In this document: positions 61,501 to 64,000 of the stretch, in pieces | Numbering within the stretch: the first letter of the stretch is position 1 | How the letters are laid out: every line of letters begins with the position of its first letter | DNA from: JBBWZH01 sp035544115 | Lineage (GTDB): Bacteria; Actinomycetota; Actinomycetes; Mycobacteriales; CADCTP01 | Assembly (NCBI GenBank): GCA_963714145.1 | Contig: OY970235.1 | Span: 5,332,001 to 5,396,000, forward strand | Direction: 5' to 3' | DNA length: 64,000 bases | Position numbers and translations under genes: made by a program | Notes under the pieces: model-generated | Seen by the model: only the letters and a program-made list of their open reading frames with translations | The model's database searches: none | What the model was told of the DNA's origin: nothing

Positions 61501-64000
61501 CGTCGGCAGGGCCTGGCCGACCGCGGCGGCGAACGCGGTACCGCCGGCCGGCGTCGCCCCGGCCTGGCAGGCCACCAGCACCAGCGGCGTGCCCGGCACG
61601 TAGTCGGTGCTGGCGGCCAGCTCGGTCACGAACTGCGCTGGGCCGAGCTCCCGGCCGTCGCCGAGCACCAGCCGCTGCCCGTCCGCGGTCATGTGCGCGG
61701 CCACCACGTAGGCACCGGGGAACAGCGGCATCGCCGCCCGGGCCGCCGCGACCAGGGCCAGGTCGGCGCTGGTCGGTACGCCGAAGAACCAGCCGCGGTC
61801 GTTGCCGAGCGAGCCGGGCCGGTCGGCCACCAGCGGGCCGGTCAGCCGCGCGTTGTAGCCGGCCGGGGCCGGTCCGGCCAGCCGCTGCGCGGTCGTCCGG
61901 GACAGCGGCGAGGTGTCGTGCACGTCCAGCCGCAGCCGGTTGCGGACGTCCGCGGGCAGCGCGGCCAGCAGCGCGGTCACCCGGGTCCACTGCGCGGCGC
62001 TGAGCGAGGCGCCCCGGCCGCCGATGGTCACGGTCACCTGGTTGGGGTCCATCGGGGTGGCCCGGACCGCGGCGCCGATGCCCTCGCCCGCGCCGGCCGG
62101 CCGGATCCACAGCCCGCTCTGGGTCAGCTCGACCTGCACGCTGTCGTCCGCGCCGCGGCCGCCGCGGGACGGCGACCGGCCGGCCTGCCACACCCCGGGT
62201 TGGCCGGTGGGCTGCAGGCTGCCGAGCGGCGGCCGGACCGGGCTGAGCACCGGCGGCCGGGCCACCCCGGACGGGCCGGCGGGCGTGTGCCGGACGGTGC
62301 CGGCGACCGGGTGCTCGGTCAGTACCGGCACCCCGGTGCTGTCCGCCAGCGCCTGCGCCCGCGCGGTGGACTGCCGCCCGGCGAGCAGGATCCGCAGATC
62401 GGCCGGGGCCGGGCCCGGGCCCTGCTGCCCGGGCGGCGGTGCCGGACGCAGCCGGTTCACCAGGTCGACGACCTGCGCGTCGGTCAGCGTCGGGTCGACC
62501 GTGACGACGGTGGCGGCGCGCTCCGGCGCGACCTCGCTGGCGCTGGTCAGCAGCCGGGTGTGCCGGGCCTGGCCGGCCTGGTTGCCGGCGACCAGCGGCG
62601 GGTGCAGCACCAGCCCGGACGACACCGGGGCCAGCTGCAGCCCGACCGGGGTGGCCGTGGTCCGCGCCGCCGCGTCGGTGCGGAGCTGGCTGGCCGGCGC
62701 CGGGCCGACCGGCACCCCGGCCTGCTGACCCGCCTGCACCCCTGGCTGCGGACCGGCCTGGGGCCCCAACTGCGGACCGGGCGCCGGCCCAGCCACCTGG
62801 GGTCCGAACAAGCCGGGCGGGAGACCCGGCGGGAGACCGGGTGGGAGACCCGGCGGGAGACCGGGCGGCAGGCCGGGCGGGAGCCCCGGCGGCGGGCCGG
62901 CCGGACCGCCGGGACCGGGGCCGACGCCGGGGCCCGCGGCGGCCCCAACCAGCGGCGCCGGCACGGCGGCCGGCGGCGTGTTCCGGCGGAACTGCCACCA
63001 GCCGCTGGCCGTCGTCGGGCCGTCGTGCGCGAGCACGTCGGCGAGCAGCCGGTCCGCGACGCGCTGGCCGTAGGACTGGGCACCGCCGGCCGCGCCGTTC
63101 GGCAGCACCAGCCGCAGGTCCCGCTGGCCGGCCGGGAGCAGCGGCTGCAGCCGCTGCAGGCCGAGCAGCAGCGCGTCCCGGCGGACCAGCGGGTCGGTCA
63201 CCACGACCGTGGTCCGGGCCGGGTCGGGCCCGAGCGCCGCGGGTGCCGCCGGCGCCGCCAGCCCGGCCGACTGGATCACCACGGTGCCCCCGACCGGGTG
63301 CGCGACCAGGTCGTTGCCCAGCTCGACCGGGCCGGCCAGCAGGCCGCCCAGCTCGACCACCGGGGCCGTCGAACCGGTCCAGCCGGCCGGCTCCGCGGGC
63401 GCGAACACCCCGGGCAGCGCCGGCCGCGGGTCGATCCGGCTGGCCAGCGGCAGCTCGCCGCGGACCACGTCGACCAGGTCCTCGCCGTACACCTCGGGCG
63501 GGTGGGTCGGGCCGAACCGGATCCAGTTGCCCGGCCGGGTCTGGCCGAACGCGGGCCGGCCGGCCGCGTTCAGGGTGAACCGGGCCGCCCGGACCCGGCC
63601 GTGCGCGTCCTGAACGATGTCGTCCGGGGTGGCCAGCACCTCGGTGCCGAGCGCGGCGCTGAGCTCCTCGGCGAACGAGGTGAGCCCGCCGGCGACCGCC
63701 GGCCCGGCGGCGGGCCCGGGCATCGCGGCCGGGCCGAGCCGGGCCGCCCCGGCGGCGACCAGCACGATGCCGCGGCCGTGCCGGTCGGGCAGCCGCTGGA
63801 CCAGCGCGGCGAACCCGGCGGCGTCGTACTGCTGGCCGCCGTAGGTGACGGTGCGGGTGACCGGGTCGAGGCCGCCGATGGCGAGCGTGTAGAGGCCGCC
63901 GCCGCCCGGCGCCGGAACGGCCGGCGCCGGAACGGCCGGCGCCGGAACGGCCGGCGCCGGAACGGCCGGCGCCGGTACGGCCGGCGCCGGTACGGCCGGC
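52519..64000 (-). CDS. Giant repeat-module protein, at least 3826 residues, start outside window
   Basis: The frame is open from the stop at 52519 to the window edge. In protein order: a PAVPA repeat; block 1 (nt 63890-61215); a long beta-rich centre (about 61200-55900) with units such as GSYDNYSMGRYWTDYQ; block 2 (about 55630-53255), which repeats block 1 module by module; and a 200-residue C-terminus. Each block ends in a domain resembling clan CD cysteine peptidases: block 1 has AAHMTADGQ (His codon 61693-61695) and VLVACQAG (Cys codon 61567-61569); block 2 has AGHATADRR and VLVVCAAAA. The C-terminus (LYHGWMYAPG, APGFLMASAD, RGSVLLIAPGTTYTI) follows an ADP-ribosyltransferase outline without its usual residues. 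Secreted or surface location is likely but unproven. Confidence 0.7.
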   Translation of the reverse strand, partial: PAVPAPAVPAPAVPAPAVPAPAVPAPAVPAPGGGGLYTLAIGGLDPVTRTVTYGGQQYDAAGFAALVQRLPDRHGRGIVLVAAGAARLGPAAMPGPAAGPAVAGGLTSFAEELSAALGTEVLATPDDIVQDAHGRVRAARFTLNAAGRPAFGQTRPGNWIRFGPTHPPEVYGEDLVDVVRGELPLASRIDPRPALPGVFAPAEPAGWTGSTAPVVELGGLLAGPVELGNDLVAHPVGGTVVIQSAGLAAPAAPAALGPDPARTTVVVTDPLVRRDALLLGLQRLQPLLPAGQRDLRLVLPNGAAGGAQSYGQRVADRLLADVLAHDGPTTASGWWQFRRNTPPAAVPAPLVGAAAGPGVGPGPGGPAGPPPGLPPGLPPGLPPGLPPGLPPGLPPGLFGPQVAGPAPGPQLGPQAGPQPGVQAGQQAGVPVGPAPASQLRTDAAARTTATPVGLQLAPVSSGLVLHPPLVAGNQAGQARHTRLLTSASEVAPERAATVVTVDPTLTDAQVVDLVNRLRPAPPPGQQGPGPAPADLRILLAGRQSTARAQALADSTGVPVLTEHPVAGTVRHTPAGPSGVARPPVLSPVRPPLGSLQPTGQPGVWQAGRSPSRGGRGADDSVQVELTQSGLWIRPAGAGEGIGAAVRATPMDPNQVTVTIGGRGASLSAAQWTRVTALLAALPADVRNRLRLDVHDTSPLSRTTAQRLAGPAPAGYNARLTGPLVADRPGSLGNDRGWFFGVPTSADLALVAAARAAMPLFPGAYVVAAHMTADGQRLVLGDGRELGPAQFVTELAASTDYVPGTPLVLVACQAGATPAGGTAFAAAVGQALPTPADVWAADTDVWQTTDGRVIATGSDLTGRAPRPRFGPGGQPAGHWLRFPARTVVAAPPPAGPTIAPTQPAVVQPPTEQYGSELVTALTTEAPLPARQPGVTRAAGPLTGDQRWRQPLPPAEAAVVQGAGPPGAPARFAQEYQFRQTRSVAAAAQPPANPPAGLIPSGAGLNPTTTERGMGERGRLRQIGPITLGGPAGDAAVAALAGNAVPAAQPGLRQQVQDGVSAEFRRLGTEVAGQSLLQDGLRFPVTRGGQTVEARVWLQLPNPANPVFLPTEQAERGQVRPGEKRGTGADQTHEQLSGGSFNVGVSRSGGIQPQTGFGAPGTERLVKVGPVFGASLSGASKGGWGTSDLAVISGMKQLDFDGASSYFTVNGAVLRVDLTAVGAALGPAPVSHQSPPQQLRLDFPTETTPAVGPPGPAHQQFGIAGRDHVAANPGTPAPTAAQEQEAANALSQIFAVAQSVGGLDGIRRAVLAAVPDAGAGFRRGVRDFLRESTVLKAWQHVAGSGFPSSWLPLGGQHGDRGAGLQLTARLRSIQRIDEGPTPPDLALKIESRQGMQVGTGESGGGSAGLGFFGRTGLTFQDTDFGHGWELGSLGGQVGTSTEAGRSLNQAIGGGEWRTASSTGPTRLYRAIMQFDADILSDLPGASQVVSADGEVFIRVPEREGARFEALMQHVTAPATVVPPNDVNPPAPAGPPPVLRPPDEVAADAGIGLASIDRLAGAEQVAPRIEQAIQEAEQAVGFGLADWTPRQRQQLRRELMANYSPEAMNSGSPRLVSRRGLRQRYRRVTNGGTEVITIQVRPRRRLGPAAAVQVPRQGRVANGGTNAIPTFFAEIGASESLAATFSGSGTGVLSAPIGQRTDPPVAAGSTRGGPNSALRTFGAGGDLYSYSRSRTAGESTGVFSFGVRGALPEGGPLVTFDYDVNYEISVDVEYFPGVLSPRWLNLWGRRAGAWVSQLWQPPAGQRFAPHTARVDVLRNQAPAGSIRYVLPETAAPVAGTPLAANLGASTVGGRGSQGRPTDLATPITSDDIVSDVLGSDEVNDAVTGMLEGLGYTSHELGGTVDAFTSAANLRAHLLRDPTGPLTMELPRGGAVTTRRGMVVLRPRSVNAAQGTQQVSLSRLDIIESQPKIEGSDRQAASHILGGRGEFGTEAFDRGPDGAQILATPTLTGKHAVSKWATQGKEADTAVTGRWITRPLAPYDEHAADVIWDISVVSWNENMLSPGRAAEVPPREVRTDGGLRFYRPAPAAVPAVPPAGVPAVVTAQQLPKQTVNERIEFLTPTEVAALAPAGVPADSANMQGTVPVNPVLAAVRRLLLRHSSGLTTKRFELVDGAGQVIARGGLPKLEAMLSQGSLLGHIDLMLGSGLLLRPMRSWPFWISRPQLLLRANRPAGAGAYQYDGSYDNYSMGRYWTDYQKTEGRDGQDREGASSLGGRFLGIVPNPTVAPGEPPRPAGDTVDHHRGDPGEVVPTGLGIIGATRTTTETDESAIGASAVMRDTYRHVGSADAYVSNQLELEITYLPASRPSKWLNSIFAGIPAAVWSFAGNQRHPDRLITAPAADRVERVWVQERVIVPRRAQYTDTPGVTAAAPNLAPAPPVVAVTPVPNPPPDPGPIQRPTPERAIAAQGRNHFPVSQDELQERRIHLYDIDHQAIRQLSDQAVGLLTGRTQPGSSAPARLLQADGSGLAGLLTTLSYPRLTRGAYQAIGPDGYQTPDLLREGGAVTDTIGNATVRYAFYDAQPLDFIPSYMYSEAYHIEEEEQQQKGARSVEASVFGGPQFTSGDIDTPGTSPANNQTSTYFSGALSGSHNYGEMADFKQWRGVFRNRQTDYLRTRAGLMVSIEVDAANLRAFMRMPQWAGNQPLVRYLRDGRAEVVFQLDNAVELLVDPQTARARGLRHEQGYPTAAGRHFPGPGAPAVADLTNAQALPNFRAPGQPPPPGTPTPPAAFQGWYTVSAEAFNPATQTINVDGVNLTAAQFAGRLQAVPEWAAQQYPVVLAFGRAGYLPAAGAAFAADVAAVLGRDVLATPDDVWQLPDGRVLAGQLAVAAGVAVPQHWRPGNWVRYPAAGGPPVVFSDDLHEVITAELPAADRIDPRPPLPATFPPAEPTSSLGVVPVVPPAVLPAGVAVPVGGRVDATAIGTEIHLHDGGPGLAPPPMAAGHPAEPNRATIVVGPAVTPDQVLVALGPVLAGLPPAQQGSIRLVLPGAGTGGPAALGQQIADRYGIEVLAPDGPVQTAGGSFVHDRANPLAQWQRFTRYDPAQPSGALGPNAPGWQPALQGALTALHGPGGLLGPAPAGMPVGTELVRVPAGVLLTRPGNPVGLGHPVDPAAVTVLVDPTITDAELTGYLTPAVVAQYTAGGTAVRVAPQRAGLDGPAAAALATATTLPVLRRHPGSGWPALSTGQLHSPGPGVASGRPVPAPVAVLSPALGPAVTPGVWPLLPAVPPNVAAAAVNPGWEVEVTQSGLWVRPPNPTQAESDAAHAVPADPNRMRVLVASPGNLSAPGPVWNAVTALAGNLTVGGVAVNGGQLTVATEHASTLARDRADQFRAAGATLTGSWQGAGNAGVRRSLGQTRGLYIGPAQDSALLAQAAAALPQFPHAYVIAGHATADRRAMVGENGQPLSMANLAAQLAADPTYQNGTPIVLVVCAAAAPVEGGPIGQQLRNELATRGFPTDVIAATTDVWQAADGTDVVAGTQTFDAHGRPVLNRTGQWRLYAGTPQAGDPTVFNADLVTALNTEVPQRLRPPAGVPAQPQGQLPANFRWGAGPADRQPGPAPADPPAAGSADGRAGPAGPPAAGRVDPADPATDPAGIRSAVQNGRWWSGWASTVDGGLVGWLSAQYDRLSAPGRLLDLTEAHAYLSQLARWGSWRRLWTTPDQKPPPAPMLYHGWMYAPGLLTQQDALAQQPGHPLVAPGFLMASADPGAVPPGPVLLAIHGSALDVSELNGLPRGSVLLIAPGTTYTIIGVGWDPNRPGTVRITATD
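53255..55630 (-). repeat. Block 2 of the internal duplication in the giant protein
   Basis: Protein-level repeat of block 1, in the same order: NPATQTINVDG to FSDDLHEVITAELPAADR; TIVVGPAVTPDQV to IRLVLPGAGTGG; VTVLVDPTITDAEL; EVTQSGLWVRP; and the His/Cys module YVIAGHATADRR to VLVVCAAAA. The DNA has diverged, so the duplication is old. Confidence 0.7.
61215..63890 (-). repeat. Block 1 of the internal duplication in the giant protein
   Basis: DPVTRTVTYGG to YGEDLVDVVRGELPLASR; TVVVTDPLVRRDAL to LRLVLPNGAAGG; TVVTVDPTLTDAQV; ELTQSGLWIRP; then YVVAAHMTADGQ to VLVACQAG. The order and many residues match block 2 across the intervening 5.6 kb. Confidence 0.7.
62812..62895 (-). repeat. Seven 12-bp repeats coding for PPGL
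   Basis: Seven consecutive 12-bp units (type GGAGACCCGGCG on the plus strand) encode a PPGL tetrapeptide array in the giant protein. It is probably a rigid polyproline-like spacer and prone to copy-number change. Confidence 0.8.
63911..64000 (-). repeat. Six 15-bp repeats coding for PAVPA, running off the window
   Basis: Six exact or near-exact copies of GCCGGAACGGCCGGC (the last two with T for A) encode PAVPA pentapeptides. The array continues to the window edge, so its true length is unknown. Confidence 0.85.

Overview
The window is about 64 kb of very GC-rich DNA with strong G/C wobble bias, frequent GTG starts, leaderless-looking promoters and a gene set (Ser/Thr kinases with extracellular sensor domains, XRE-STAND-TPR regulators, an actinobacterial exonuclease/DNA polymerase fusion, giant Pro/Ala-rich proteins) typical of a morphologically complex actinomycete. 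Actinoplanes or another Micromonosporaceae genus is my best guess, inferred from gene content only. I saw no rRNA, tRNA, CRISPR or intact insertion sequence.

Layout. 1-4.7 kb: a TGT-like TIM-barrel protein with a zinc site, an adhesin-like membrane protein, a secreted peptidoglycan-binding protein and a small acidic protein. 4.9-9.4 kb: a secreted subtilase with a Trp-pentad tail, then the first of three GGDEF-EAL proteins. 9.5-13.5 kb: a hypothetical gene, SppA, and a decay zone holding a headless WYL regulator facing a frameshifted antitoxin and an 18-residue PIN-toxin stub. 13.5-17.6 kb: a crotonase-fold protein coupled to a pseudokinase, then an amidohydrolase. 17.65-18.27 kb: a gene-free stretch of GTGACGGG repeats and G-rich low-complexity DNA. 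18.3-24.5 kb: an A-family DNA polymerase, an active receptor kinase and a three-gene ABC exporter. 24.7-35.6 kb: a second GGDEF-EAL protein and three tandem XRE/NB-ARC/TPR paralogues. 35.6-40.9 kb: a CHRD protein, a COG4315 lipoprotein, a ribose-type sugar ABC operon and a hotdog thioesterase. 40.9-44.6 kb: small lower-GC minus-strand genes and relics, then the third GGDEF-EAL protein. 44.64-44.99 kb: a second GTGACGGG repeat array. 45-64 kb: a minus-strand set of two giant mosaic proteins (at least 3826 and 2078 residues) around a 361-residue gene.

How genes work together. The best candidate for an undescribed system is the 45-64 kb set. Both giants end in domains built like ADP-ribosyltransferases and are made of repeated modules resembling caspase-like cysteine peptidases, mostly with the catalytic residues lost. 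They flank a protein that could be an immunity or accessory factor. Regulation is prominent elsewhere: c-di-GMP turnover (three proteins), Ser/Thr signalling (one active kinase, one pseudokinase) and three STAND regulators whose start codons all lie exactly 7 nt after a -10-like hexamer.
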